Source: Blautia sp. (GTDB taxonomy: Bacteria > Bacillota > Clostridia > Lachnospirales > Lachnospiraceae). Taken from it: a stretch of DNA of 49,791 nt. Location of the stretch: the NCBI GenBank assembly GCA_022770365.1, contig JALEHU010000070.1:1-49791 (forward strand), given 5' to 3'. A model generated the notes under the pieces. It made no database searches. It had not been told where the DNA came from and saw only the letters and a program-made list of their open reading frames with translations. The position numbers were made by a program, and so were the translations under genes. Of this stretch, positions 1 through 8,431 are shown in pieces (positions within the stretch are counted from its first letter, which is position 1; each line of letters starts with the position of its first letter).

Positions 1-100
1 CTCCTTTATGAAGTTCCAGAGATACATCCTCATTGGCAACCACACCATTCCCGTAAATCTTCATGATATGGTTCATCTGTAATACCGTCTGGTTATCCAC
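1..100 (-). CDS. ABC transporter ATP-binding protein, N-terminal fragment cut by the window edge
   Basis: Reading leftwards from a GTG at 98-100, 33 codons run off the window and begin (M)DNQTVLQMNHIMKIYGNG, followed by a segment ending SLELHKG. This is the usual opening of an ABC ATPase just before the Walker A region. A GAGGTGA ribosome binding site lies 7 bases upstream, and the GTG inside that site reads straight into a stop, so the start at 100 is well supported. It follows the BMP-family binding protein on the same strand, which matches the operon order of nucleoside/purine BMP transporters (binding protein, ATPase, permeases). Family and role are inferred from the short N-terminus and the context; Walker motifs lie outside the window. 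Confidence 0.72.
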   Translation of the reverse strand, partial: MDNQTVLQMNHIMKIYGNGVVANEDVSLELHKG

Positions 101-145
101 TCTCGTTCACCTCAGCTCTCCTGATTATTTTGCTTTTATATATAG

Positions 146-180
146 AAAAATCCAGCTCCGGGAATGACCCGGAACTGGAT
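146..180 (-). terminator. Intercistronic terminator-like hairpin after the BMP gene
   Basis: On the minus strand a 13-bp stem (ATCCAG then TTCCGGG, loop TCATT, CCCGGAG then CTGGAT) is followed by TTTTTC. It lies between the binding-protein gene and the downstream ABC ATPase gene. A partial terminator here would make much more binding protein than membrane components, a common design in ABC operons; that use is inferred. Confidence 0.8.
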
Positions 181-196
181 GTCCCATGTTTTGTCA

Positions 197-1324
197 TTAC
201 TGAACTTTTACAGAATCAACTAAAGCATTGAAATCATCTTCGCTGATCGCATTTTCGCCAAGAGTAGTCGGAACAGTAAGCTCACCATTGATAATCTGCT
301 CTTTCAGCTCTGCAACCTTTGTACGGATATCTTCCGGAAGGATTTCCTCATAATGTGCATCTTCAACAAGCTCTACGCCGCCTTCTGCAAATCCAAGGTA
401 TTCCAGAACACCATATTCCAGATTTTCTTCCATATCAGCTTTGATGGCACGAATCAGAGAATTACCTACATTTTTCAGAGCAGATGAAGGAATGTTTGCT
501 GCATAGTCCGGAAGAAGAGCTGCCTGGTCAGAGTCAACACCAAATGCATATCTGCCGGCATCTGCAGCTGCTTCAATCTGTCCAAGGCCAGCACTTCCTG
601 CAACGTTATATCCAACATCAACGCCATTCTGATACTGAGTCAGAGCCATATCTTTTCCTGCTGCGGAATCATAGAAGTTTCCAACGTATGCCAGAGCAAC
701 CTGGATTTCTTCATCAATATCTTTTGCACCCTGGATATAACCAACCAGGAAATCTTTGATTACGGAGTTTTCCATTCCGCCAAGGAAACCGATGATCTTA
801 TTGGAAGAATCTACTTTATCCAGTTCCTCGCTGGTAGTCATCATAGCTGCTGCTGCACCAACCAGATAGGAAACCTCGTTCTGTTTATACATTACATTGT
901 AAACATTTTCTTCGCCGCCTGCGCTGAAATCAAACATTTCATCAAAATAGATGAATTTCTGATCCGGATAATCATTTGCAGCATTTGTCAGTGGTTCCAG
1001 CATCTGCCATGTACCTACGATAATAACATCGTAAGAACCGTCATCACAGTAATCATACAGAGTTGGCTCCCATTTGGATTCATCTGCTGAAGTTGCTCCC
1101 ATCTGCTCTACCTTAAAGGTAAATTTGTCCTCGCCAAGCTCTTCCTGCAGTGCTGTCAGACCTGCATTTGCAGAGTCAAAGAAAGATTTGTCACCTAAAG
1201 TTCCGTTGAGAAGAAGCGCCGCTTTATAGGGTTCGCCCTCCTCTGCGTGTACCGGCAGGGTCACAACACCCATGGATACAACCATAGATGCGCTTAACGC
1301 AACTGCTAACATTCTTTTTTTCAT
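197..1324 (-). CDS. BMP-family ABC transporter substrate-binding protein
   Basis: The 375-residue product starts with a Sec signal peptide (MKKR, hydrophobic core, predicted cleavage after VHA about residue 27). There is no lipobox cysteine, unusual for Gram-positive binding proteins, which are normally lipoproteins. The mature part has the BMP/PnrA-type layout: AALLLNGTLGDKSFFDSANAGL near the start, a central GFLGGMENSVIKDFLVGYIQGA and VAGSAGLGQIEAA. Family members bind nucleosides or related purines for an ABC importer. Its ATG overlaps the stop of the upstream ADP-ribosylglycohydrolase gene (ATGA), so the two are translationally coupled, and an ABC ATPase gene follows. The substrate is inferred; the neighbour hints at a ribosyl compound. 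Confidence 0.85.
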   Translation of the reverse strand: MKKRMLAVALSASMVVSMGVVTLPVHAEEGEPYKAALLLNGTLGDKSFFDSANAGLTALQEELGEDKFTFKVEQMGATSADESKWEPTLYDYCDDGSYDVIIVGTWQMLEPLTNAANDYPDQKFIYFDEMFDFSAGGEENVYNVMYKQNEVSYLVGAAAAMMTTSEELDKVDSSNKIIGFLGGMENSVIKDFLVGYIQGAKDIDEEIQVALAYVGNFYDSAAGKDMALTQYQNGVDVGYNVAGSAGLGQIEAAADAGRYAFGVDSDQAALLPDYAANIPSSALKNVGNSLIRAIKADMEENLEYGVLEYLGFAEGGVELVEDAHYEEILPEDIRTKVAELKEQIINGELTVPTTLGENAISEDDFNALVDSVKVQ

Positions 1325-2736
1325 TTTTTCGTTCCTCCTTGTTTTATATTTGCTTTTTTTATACTGTTTAAAGTATCATTGACAAGATCTTCCATAGTGA
1401 TTTTGCGGAAACGTCCTCTCATATAAGAAATAATTTCCGAAAATGCCGGATGGATCAGATCTTTTGGAATGATACACATTCCCTTCTGAATAGCCAGGAT
1501 CGGCATGACCATACCTGCATTGCAGTCCACATCCACGCCGCACATGGTCACAATATGCAATGTTTCCCGGAAATCCCCTGCTCCGAAATACAGCGCAATG
1601 ACTTCACAGCATGCATTGGGATATGCGTGGATCCAGTTATATGTTCTGTATTTCTCCATACACAGGGACAGTGCCTCCTGCCAGCCGGAGCTGTTTTCAC
1701 AGCTCTGCCATGCAAAAGATACCACAGAATAATACTCGCTGTCCGCCGGGATCATGGAAATCGCTCTTTTTATCACAGAACGGATATCTCCGTCCACAAA
1801 AGCCAGCGATGTCATCACTGCGTTAAAAACGCCTCCCAGAATCCCGTTATTGGCATGGGAAACCTCTCCGTCACTCCAGGCCAGCCTGGCCGCTCTTTTT
1901 GGATCTCCCGGGGCTGACATTCCACAGATTCCGGACCGCATCTGTGCACCGATCCATTCATTAAATGGATTCCTGTATGTACCGCTTTCCGGCGGAAAAA
2001 TACCGTTCTTGATATTCCGGATAGCCAGTTCCTCTGCTGACCAGCCGCAAGGAATATAACCCACCCAGGATAAAGCGATATCTTCACTGGTGATGTCATA
2101 ACCTTTTCTGGAAAATGCATCCAAAAAAGCCAGTTCAAAAGTAATATCATCATTATAGGTATTGGGTTCCCTCAGATATCCTGTCACATCCCCAAACACC
2201 TCTCTTAAATTCCGGGACGTATATCCCTCTACCATCGTTCCCATTGCTCCGCCAATGAGCTGCGAAAGCCATGCCCCATGAATCTGTTCACGGAAAAAAG
2301 GGGCATCCGGATCAACCTTTACAGGTTCCGGAAATGTTACCTTCTTTTCATACTGTTCAAAGGAATCATAACAGGTATAGGACCAGTAAGGAGAATCTTC
2401 GTCCTTTTTTGCCAGGGCAAGCTCCCTTCGCAAAAGAGCGGAAATCTGATGCAGCGCCACAAAATCTCCTTCTGTATGTGCCTGAAGTCCTTCATGGAGC
2501 AGCCGGTATCCCTCTTCACTCACCTGATATCCTCTGTTTTCCAGAGCCTGAACAGCCGCCACCATAATCTTTTCCGGTGCACCGGAGCCGGGTACATTGC
2601 TGCCCCAGTCCAGGGAAATGTTGTTATCATAAAAAAGAGACACATCCACATTATCTGTCCAGGTCTGTTCTTCCTCGTTACAGATAACCGGACGTGCCTT
2701 TGTGAAAATATCCTGTGCAATCTCCCATGCCTTCAT
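1321..2736 (-). CDS. ADP-ribosylglycohydrolase (DraG/ARH) family protein
   Basis: 471 residues. The catalytic fold starts near residue 150 (GAWLSQLIGGAMGTMVEGYTS); the first 150 residues form an additional N-terminal region. Likely metal ligands are the NDD at 195-197 and the Asp pair in GVDVDCNAG (400-408); in classical DraG the second site reads GGDTDT, so it is conserved in pattern but altered. Family members hydrolyse N- or O-glycosidic bonds to ADP-ribose or related ribosides. Being coupled by a 4-base overlap to a BMP binding protein, it more plausibly cleaves an imported ribosyl compound than reverses protein ADP-ribosylation; this is inference. No signal peptide, so cytoplasmic. Confidence 0.82.
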   Translation of the reverse strand: MKAWEIAQDIFTKARPVICNEEEQTWTDNVDVSLFYDNNISLDWGSNVPGSGAPEKIMVAAVQALENRGYQVSEEGYRLLHEGLQAHTEGDFVALHQISALLRRELALAKKDEDSPYWSYTCYDSFEQYEKKVTFPEPVKVDPDAPFFREQIHGAWLSQLIGGAMGTMVEGYTSRNLREVFGDVTGYLREPNTYNDDITFELAFLDAFSRKGYDITSEDIALSWVGYIPCGWSAEELAIRNIKNGIFPPESGTYRNPFNEWIGAQMRSGICGMSAPGDPKRAARLAWSDGEVSHANNGILGGVFNAVMTSLAFVDGDIRSVIKRAISMIPADSEYYSVVSFAWQSCENSSGWQEALSLCMEKYRTYNWIHAYPNACCEVIALYFGAGDFRETLHIVTMCGVDVDCNAGMVMPILAIQKGMCIIPKDLIHPAFSEIISYMRGRFRKITMEDLVNDTLNSIKKANIKQGGTKK

Positions 2737-2985
2737 TCAAAAACTCCTTTTATAATATATTTGAATCCTGAAACCTTATTCTATCTATACTACACAATCT
2801 GCAAATATTGCCGACTATCATAAAAGGATTGTACAATATTTTCTGAAAAATTTCCATATCTTTTTCTAATATATTATTTTTTTTGAATTTTTTTCCAAAA
2901 AATATTGAGTTTTCCTTGTCTTTGTGGCATATTTAAATTTTAGTATAGGAATTAAAGAAATAAACATAAACCAGGAGGATTTATC
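2737..2985. promoter_or_regulatory. Divergent AT-rich promoter region between ADP-ribosylglycohydrolase and DMT genes
   Basis: About 250 bases of AT-rich DNA separate two divergent units. Leftward, TTGCAG is followed by TAGAAT-like boxes; rightward, TTGTGG with TATAGG at a 16-base spacing near 2921-2948 is possible. Neither promoter is close to consensus. Ribosome binding sites are clear on both sides (AGGAG for the leftward gene, AGGAGG 8 bases before the DMT start). No other gene or RNA element is evident. Confidence 0.35.
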
Positions 2986-3408
2986 ATGTATGCATTGTTA
3001 ACTTTGATTGCCGGTGCCTGTCAGTCCGCCATGGCAAGTCTGAACGGTATGCTTACTGATTACCTTGGAATGTTCGGCATGAGCTTTGTGGTTCATTTTA
3101 TCGGAGGACTTCTTCTTATCCTTTATATGAAAACAGTTGTTCATGAGAAGCTTCGCATCACCGGCATGCCCTGGTATCTGTATTCCGCAGGATTTTTCGG
3201 AATATTTCTGGTGGTCAGCTCCAGCTTCTGTATTAATGCAGTGGGGGCATCCTTCACAACATGTATCTCTGTTACAGGGCAGCTTGCGATTTCTGCTGTG
3301 ATCGATCACTTCGGATGGTTCGGTGTTCCCAAAATCCCGTTCAGCAAAAAACGTATTCCCTGCTTTATCCTGATACTGGCAGGCCTGATCATCATTAATC
3401 TGTCCTGA
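2986..3408 (+). CDS. Half-size DMT transporter, YdcZ/DUF606 type (first of a pair)
   Basis: 140 residues with about five hydrophobic segments and very few charged residues, beginning MYALLTLIAGACQSAMASLNG, the typical opening of YdcZ-family small membrane proteins. AGGAGG sits 8 bases before the ATG. A homologous 149-residue protein follows 22 bases downstream, so the two probably form a heterodimeric transporter of the drug/metabolite superfamily. No substrate can be read from the sequence. It is transcribed divergently from the ADP-ribosylglycohydrolase/BMP operon and may handle a related metabolite, but that is speculation. Confidence 0.8.
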   Translation: MYALLTLIAGACQSAMASLNGMLTDYLGMFGMSFVVHFIGGLLLILYMKTVVHEKLRITGMPWYLYSAGFFGIFLVVSSSFCINAVGASFTTCISVTGQLAISAVIDHFGWFGVPKIPFSKKRIPCFILILAGLIIINLS

Positions 3409-3430
3409 ATCATTCGAAAGGAGTTTTATC

Positions 3431-3880
3431 ATGGCATTTGTTCTGACAGTTGCATTTTTAAACGGATGTGCCTGTGTCATTTCCAAAATGATCAATTATC
3501 GCTGCACAAAGGTTCTCGGCACATACAACGGTTCACTTGTAAACTATGTGGTAGCTTCTGTCCTTTCCCTGATCCTGCTGGCAGTCTCTTCACACTTCCA
3601 CCTGGATCTCTATACAGCAGCACACACTCCCTGGTGGATGTACCTTGGCGGAGCTTTCGGAATCGTGGCATTTATCATTTCCATGATCACGCTTTCGCAT
3701 TTAAAGGTTATGGAATCCACCATTCTTCTGCTGGTGGGACAGCTTACCGCAGGTATTCTCTTTGACACCTTTGCCTTTCATAACATTAACGGCAAAAAAA
3801 TACTGGGAATCCTCGTTGTAGCCATCGGTATCATCTGGGACAAAAAAGTTTCCTCTCAGTCAAAATCCTCCGGAGAATAA
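3431..3880 (+). CDS. Half-size DMT transporter, YdcZ/DUF606 type (second of a pair)
   Basis: 149 residues, again about five membrane segments (opening MAFVLTVAFLNGCACVISKM, ending in a positively charged SSQSKSSGE tail). An AAAGGAG ribosome binding site precedes the ATG. It is a paralogue of the gene 22 bases upstream; tandem pairs of this family are common and are presumed to work as heterodimers. A rho-independent terminator overlaps the stop codon, so this two-gene unit ends here. Confidence 0.8.
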   Translation: MAFVLTVAFLNGCACVISKMINYRCTKVLGTYNGSLVNYVVASVLSLILLAVSSHFHLDLYTAAHTPWWMYLGGAFGIVAFIISMITLSHLKVMESTILLLVGQLTAGILFDTFAFHNINGKKILGILVVAIGIIWDKKVSSQSKSSGE

Positions 3881-3899
3881 TTCTCCGAAGGCCTTTTTT
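3867..3899 (+). terminator. Rho-independent terminator of the DMT pair
   Basis: CGGAGAA, loop TAA, TTCTCCG, flanked by CCT and AGG that extend the stem, then CCTTTTTT. It contains the stop codon of the second DMT gene and abuts the stop of the convergent NlpC/P60-like gene. Confidence 0.85.
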
Positions 3900-5259
3900 A
3901 TAGTTCTGAACAAATATGTTCCACTTCCAGCAGGGATTCCACCAGAATCCCCTCATCATCCACTGTATCAATATCAATACCGTCTGCATAAACATGAAAA
4001 TAGCTGTCAATGCCCAAGATGAACAGATCCTCCAGGATTTCCTGCGGCGTCATGTCTCTGTAATGGTCCGGATCACATAATCCTCCGTTTTCTCCTGTGA
4101 AATTCCAGCTGAACTTTCCGGCATCATTGCCTTCAAAGTTTGTATAATCAGCAAAGTTTTTCACTGCCACAGGATATCTCGCATACCATTCAGGAAAGTA
4201 CTGCGACATATACTGATCCGCCAGACGGTATGCATCGCAGTTCTCATCCTCACCCACTGCCGTAAGTTCCGGTCCGCCTCCCGGCTGTCCGGTTCTGCTG
4301 AGTGCCGGTGTACTGTGAAGGATCAGAATACTTCCATCCTCACAGGTACCGACACAGATCCATACATGACCGCTGATGCTGATCACATCTCCCGGAAGAA
4401 AAGAAGAATTTTCATCATCTGCAGGCTTCTCAACCTCCTGTGTCCATTCACCCCAGCCGTTTTCTGCAAGTGTTTTTGCCAGCTTTGTTGAATTCATGAC
4501 CCATCCGGCCCGGCCATTTTCCGTATTCATAACATTATAGATAATCCAGCCCAGATACCCGGAACAATCCAGTCCTGCATAGTAGTACTCGTTATATCCG
4601 CCATAGGGATAATAACTGTTGGCGGCATTCTTCAAATTCTCATTGCCGTCTCTGTCCCGATACGTATAATTCTCATCCTGCATCTGAAAAAAATCTGTCC
4701 AGTCCCGAGAAATTCCAATGGATGTTGTATGAGATCCTGCCCCTGTATCCTGCCAGTTCCAGCCACCGCCATAAACATAAAGCGTCGTTCCCACAGGCAT
4801 AAACGCAGTAGAAAGAAAGTTTTTCAGAGTCCGCCTGCCGGGTATCCCCGTAACCGGAAGGCTGCAGCATTCTGCTGGAAAGTTCTCCGTTTTTTCTTCT
4901 GCAGCAGTTACAGTTCCGTCAGAAATATGAATTTCATAAGTATAACCTTCCTTCAGGCAGTTCTGGATCGGATAACTGTATGTTCCGTCCTGATTTCGTA
5001 TGCCATTATCTACTTTCAGTATTTCTTCTTTTCCGTCTAACTCGAAACGATAAGAAAAACTGTTTTTTGTATCTTTATTGACATCTTCAAAGCCATAATG
5101 ATACACCCCGAGATAAACCGCATCTGTGACTGTTTTCTGATTATTGTACTGATTCAGCACTTCTTCCGCCCTTTCTGATTTATAATTTCTGACTTTCAGG
5201 GCTTCGCCTGCAAAATTTTCCGGCTGAATATCAGTCAAGTTTCCAGCCAAAATCTCCAT
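3898..5259 (-). CDS. NlpC/P60-like cysteine peptidase domain protein
   Basis: 453 residues. An unrecognised N-terminal part (1-145, possibly beta-rich) precedes a C-terminal papain-like part with the NlpC/P60 signature GLDCSGYLGWIIYNVM (nucleophile Cys232) and GDVISISGHVWICVG (His298). Such enzymes cleave gamma-D-Glu-diamino acid bonds of peptidoglycan peptides. Two oddities: there is no signal peptide, and the ATG lies 29 bases inside the upstream SDR gene with no good ribosome binding site in front. Translation is probably coupled to the SDR. A cytoplasmic enzyme recycling muropeptides or acting on an amide-linked metabolite is possible; the family call is more secure than the function. Confidence 0.7.
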   Translation of the reverse strand: MEILAGNLTDIQPENFAGEALKVRNYKSERAEEVLNQYNNQKTVTDAVYLGVYHYGFEDVNKDTKNSFSYRFELDGKEEILKVDNGIRNQDGTYSYPIQNCLKEGYTYEIHISDGTVTAAEEKTENFPAECCSLPVTGIPGRRTLKNFLSTAFMPVGTTLYVYGGGWNWQDTGAGSHTTSIGISRDWTDFFQMQDENYTYRDRDGNENLKNAANSYYPYGGYNEYYYAGLDCSGYLGWIIYNVMNTENGRAGWVMNSTKLAKTLAENGWGEWTQEVEKPADDENSSFLPGDVISISGHVWICVGTCEDGSILILHSTPALSRTGQPGGGPELTAVGEDENCDAYRLADQYMSQYFPEWYARYPVAVKNFADYTNFEGNDAGKFSWNFTGENGGLCDPDHYRDMTPQEILEDLFILGIDSYFHVYADGIDIDTVDDEGILVESLLEVEHICSEL

Positions 5260-5941
5260 GATAAATCATCTGTTTTGTCATCCCTCCGTCAATACAGATA
5301 TTTTCCCCTGTGATAAAGCCGGCTTTTTCCGAACAGAGAAACAAAACCACATTGGCGATATCCATCGGATTTCCTACTCTCCCTACAGGCTGCTGTACTG
5401 CATCCGGTCCATTATAGATTCTGTAGTCGGTGTCGATCCATCCCGGGGATATGGAATTGACCCTGACTTTTCCGGCAAGACTTACAGCCAGTGCGTGGGT
5501 CAGCGCTGAGATTCCGCCTTTTGCAGCTGTATAACTTTCCGTCTGTGGCTGACTCATACGATCTCTCGTAGACGAGATATTAATAATCGAAGCGCCTGCC
5601 GAAAAATATCCACTGAACAATTTTGTCAGATAAAAAGGAGCCGTCACTCCCACGGCAAGAGCATACTGAAATTCTTCATAAGAACACTCGTCCACACCTT
5701 TCATCATTGCCATGGCATTATTAATAAGTACATCCACTTTTCCGTATTTTTTCAGAACTTCGTCTGCAAAAGCTTCCAGAACTTCTTTTTTACTGATATC
5801 TCCCACGTAATGATCTCCATCCGTTTTGTCGATCACAGCCACTTTTGCTCCTTCTGACAAAAACAATTCTGTGATTGCCCTGCCAATACCATGCGCTCCG
5901 CCTGTTACAACAACTACTTTATTTTCAAATTCTCTTTCCAT
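5231..5941 (-). CDS. Short-chain dehydrogenase/reductase (SDR)
   Basis: 236 residues from the ATG at 5941, chosen because AGGAGA lies 5 bases upstream; a longer open frame to 6097 lacks a ribosome binding site and overlaps the phosphatase remnant. Classical SDR features: TGGAHGIG cofactor loop near the start, NNA (as NNAMAMM), catalytic Ser in INISST, YTAAK active-site Tyr/Lys, and a C-terminal ENICIDGGMT segment. It would oxidise or reduce an alcohol/ketone using NAD(P)H. It lies downstream of a GH120 glycosidase in what looks like one transcription unit, so a sugar-derived substrate is plausible but unproven. Its 3' end overlaps the next gene. Confidence 0.85.
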   Translation of the reverse strand: MEREFENKVVVVTGGAHGIGRAITELFLSEGAKVAVIDKTDGDHYVGDISKKEVLEAFADEVLKKYGKVDVLINNAMAMMKGVDECSYEEFQYALAVGVTAPFYLTKLFSGYFSAGASIINISSTRDRMSQPQTESYTAAKGGISALTHALAVSLAGKVRVNSISPGWIDTDYRIYNGPDAVQQPVGRVGNPMDIANVVLFLCSEKAGFITGENICIDGGMTKQMIYHGDFGWKLD

Positions 5942-5988
5942 CTGTATCTCCTTTCCGAATACATACCTTTTATTATTAATCATAACAT

Positions 5989-6209
5989 TCATATCATTCT
6001 CTGAAGAATCGTTTGCGGACTCACAGAATCCATATTGCGGTCCAGTTCTCTCATCAGGGAATAATGCAGATATTCTCCGTTCATTCAGCAAGAGCATCGC
6101 TCCGGTACAAAATCCCCCAGCGGGTCATTTTACCATCTGCGGCAGGATAACCGCCTAGGTCACGCACATTATAAGCGCCCTTTAATGGTATGTGTTTTAA
6201 GTTCCTCAT
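5989..6209 (-). pseudogene. Decayed tyrosine/serine protein phosphatase gene (N-terminus plus possible C-terminal remnant)
   Basis: From ATG 6209 (AAAGGA ribosome binding site, 16 bases after the GH120 stop) a 42-codon frame reads GAYNVRDLGGYPAADGK and then TRWGILYRSDAL, the hallmark N-terminus of bacterial tyrosine phosphatases that normally run to about 240 residues. It stops at 6081. Just past that, another frame reads NGEYLHYSLMRELDRNMDSV and ends at 5989; this may be the C-terminal tail after a large internal deletion. The catalytic CX5R motif is missing, so no activity is expected. A full-length relative lies at 21997-23052. Confidence 0.65.
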
Positions 6210-6225
6210 AGAATCCTTTCTCCCA

Positions 6226-8220
6226 TTAATAAAGCACTTTTCCGGAATCAGCCGCGCTTGCAAACGGTCCCGGAATTACGTTTACGCCGCGATGACCGCC
6301 AAAGTAGTCAGCATCAAACTGAATCGGTGTTCCATCCGGATTTTCAAATTTCTGTTCCGGTTCAAATGCTTTTCCCAGCAGATCAGTATTGATCATTCTG
6401 TCCGCAAAACCGTCCAGAAAATCATAAATATTTGTATCCAGATAATAGTTTCCCTCTTTTTCCACAAGTTCAACTCTGATGTGGCTGCCTTCATCAGCAG
6501 CAGTCAGGCTGTTCTTTTCATTTTTGCACGCTCTGGCGCCGCCAAGATATACATTGCCTTCCGACCATACAGGCAAATGTCCAAAGTGCGCAGGCTCTAA
6601 TTTCTTCATATCTGCAGGTCTGCTGAAATCAAACTGAGAAATCCACTCCTCATATGTGGGATATTCATCAAACATCCATGTGCCTGCCTTCCGGTTCTCA
6701 GTATCAAATCCATCATCAGAATCATGCATGGTGATAATATCTTCTGAAGGCCATTTCTGAACAAAAATATTATTATAAAATCTGTCATCTCCGTGAAGGA
6801 ATGTCATAAACCCCATAACTTCTGTACGATGCGGCATATGATAAGGCGTATAGCGCCAGCCTGTGCCGTCCCCCACGCAGGTAAGGGCACCGCAGATCAG
6901 ATTTTGTACCATGGCAACACCCTGTGTCGCAAATCTCATGCTGGCATCAGAAAGCATAATATTGTTGTCGATCAAAGTCGGTCCATGACTGACTTCAACG
7001 AAGATATCCTGCGACATCATACCGCCTTTGAGAACTTTCGCGAACGCCGGACGCTGATTATCATGAAGCAGATTCTGGGTAAGACGGGTTCCCTGTGCCT
7101 CCCAGTCGCACCAGATTCCCATCGTACAATGATGGATATGGTTACGGCGCATGATCACATCAATTGCCGCATGCATTTTGATTCCTGCGATCTCAGCACC
7201 TCCCTGCTCCATCATGTTGTTGATATGATGAATGTGATTATCTTCGATGATGCTGAAAACACCGCCCATACGTCCGATAATGCCGCCCTGCTCACAGTGG
7301 TGGATATTATTGCGGCGGATAATATGGCTTCCCACTTTTTCTTTGAGCCAGCCGTGATACTGGCCGCGGCATACCGCATCACGCTCCATCTGAGTCGGAC
7401 TCTTGACATATTTATAAGTAAAATAATGATTGTTATCCGGATCCAGATATTTGCCCAGAGAAATACCGGCACACTTGCTGTTGGAAATATCACAATCCTC
7501 AATGATCCATCCTTTGCTCCAGTGAGGTCCGATCATACCATCCTGAAACGCAGCAGGCGGAGCCCAGGTAGTGGCTGCTTTGTTAATATGAAAACCGCTG
7601 ACTGTGATATAGCCGATACCGGTTTCGGATGGCATGAAACATTCCCGTCTCACATTGATTTCCACATTTTCCTCATTAGGATTTTTTCCCTGGAAGTTCG
7701 CATAAATCACTGTCTCATCCTTCGCTTCATCCTGCTCGGTGTACCATTTATACACAGATTCCTCCGGTACCCAGCTGCATTCATACACCTCTCCTTTGAT
7801 GCATTCTTCCAGAGAGGCTGTCTCATACAGAGCTCTGTCATTTAAATAAACGCATCCTGTATGCTTGTCTGCTTTTGCGAAATACCAGTCACCGTACACA
7901 AACGTGGTATATGGATTATAACCTCCAAATATACTGTTGCTGATACGGCATACCCAGACATTTCCCTGATAAAATTTCCAGTTCTTCACCTGTTCCGCAC
8001 CGGTGATCACCGCCCCGAGAGGCTCTGTACTGCGATATGTGATACGGGCATCCTCGCATCCTGCATGAACCGGATTTACATACTCACGGTAAATGCCGGG
8101 CGCAACCAGTACCTCATCTCCCGGCTTTGCAACCTTCGCTGCATCATTGATATGGCGGAAAGGTCTCTCTTCCGTACCGTTTCCGTCATGTCCTGCATTT
8201 ACATTTACATAGATTTTCAT
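6226..8220 (-). CDS. Glycoside hydrolase family 120-like beta-helix enzyme (probable beta-xylosidase)
   Basis: 664 residues from the ATG at 8220; the upstream ATG two codons earlier touches the GGGAGG ribosome binding site and is unlikely. It is a right-handed parallel beta-helix protein that I recognise as similar to the GH120 xylosidase XylC of Thermoanaerobacterium: shared stretches include the YANFQG..PNEE..EINVRR region (about 175-194), WSKGWIIED (236-244) and GSHIIR (299-304). The family catalytic pair is represented by Asp374 in CDWEAQGT and Glu411 in FVEVSHGP (numbered from the upstream ATG; subtract 2). About 14 extra residues lie between these two compared with XylC as I remember it. 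No signal peptide, so it would hydrolyse imported xylo- or related oligosaccharides. Exact substrate is inferred. Confidence 0.82.
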   Translation of the reverse strand: MKIYVNVNAGHDGNGTEERPFRHINDAAKVAKPGDEVLVAPGIYREYVNPVHAGCEDARITYRSTEPLGAVITGAEQVKNWKFYQGNVWVCRISNSIFGGYNPYTTFVYGDWYFAKADKHTGCVYLNDRALYETASLEECIKGEVYECSWVPEESVYKWYTEQDEAKDETVIYANFQGKNPNEENVEINVRRECFMPSETGIGYITVSGFHINKAATTWAPPAAFQDGMIGPHWSKGWIIEDCDISNSKCAGISLGKYLDPDNNHYFTYKYVKSPTQMERDAVCRGQYHGWLKEKVGSHIIRRNNIHHCEQGGIIGRMGGVFSIIEDNHIHHINNMMEQGGAEIAGIKMHAAIDVIMRRNHIHHCTMGIWCDWEAQGTRLTQNLLHDNQRPAFAKVLKGGMMSQDIFVEVSHGPTLIDNNIMLSDASMRFATQGVAMVQNLICGALTCVGDGTGWRYTPYHMPHRTEVMGFMTFLHGDDRFYNNIFVQKWPSEDIITMHDSDDGFDTENRKAGTWMFDEYPTYEEWISQFDFSRPADMKKLEPAHFGHLPVWSEGNVYLGGARACKNEKNSLTAADEGSHIRVELVEKEGNYYLDTNIYDFLDGFADRMINTDLLGKAFEPEQKFENPDGTPIQFDADYFGGHRGVNVIPGPFASAADSGKVLY

Positions 8221-8387
8221 AGTCATCCTCCCAATCGTGTGACTTCACTGCCAGTCAGCACGTTTATACTGCTTAATTTCACTCTGATATCAATTATCGT
8301 GAAAATATCGTACCACATTGCGTTATTTAATGCCAGTATATCCTGCTGCAATATATGGTTTTCGGCACAATTGACGTTTTCTAAATA

Positions 8388-8421
8388 CAAAATACTCCGG
8401 CAGATAACCGGTCTGCCGGAG
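8388..8421 (-). terminator. Terminator after the membrane pyrophosphatase gene
   Basis: CTCCGGCAGA, seven-base loop, TCTGCCGGAG, then TATTTTG on the minus strand, 10 bases past the pyrophosphatase stop. The remaining 165 bases before the GH120 gene hold no convincing promoter; a TGACT-N8-AGTCA repeat lies just upstream of its ribosome binding site. Confidence 0.85.
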
Positions 8422-8431
8422 CAAATGTTAT

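Noticed and set aside
6793..7845. 350-codon plus-strand open frame
   Set aside because: It lies wholly antisense to the GH120 gene, whose motifs are clear; the translation is rich in His and Cys with no recognisable domain and has no ribosome binding site.
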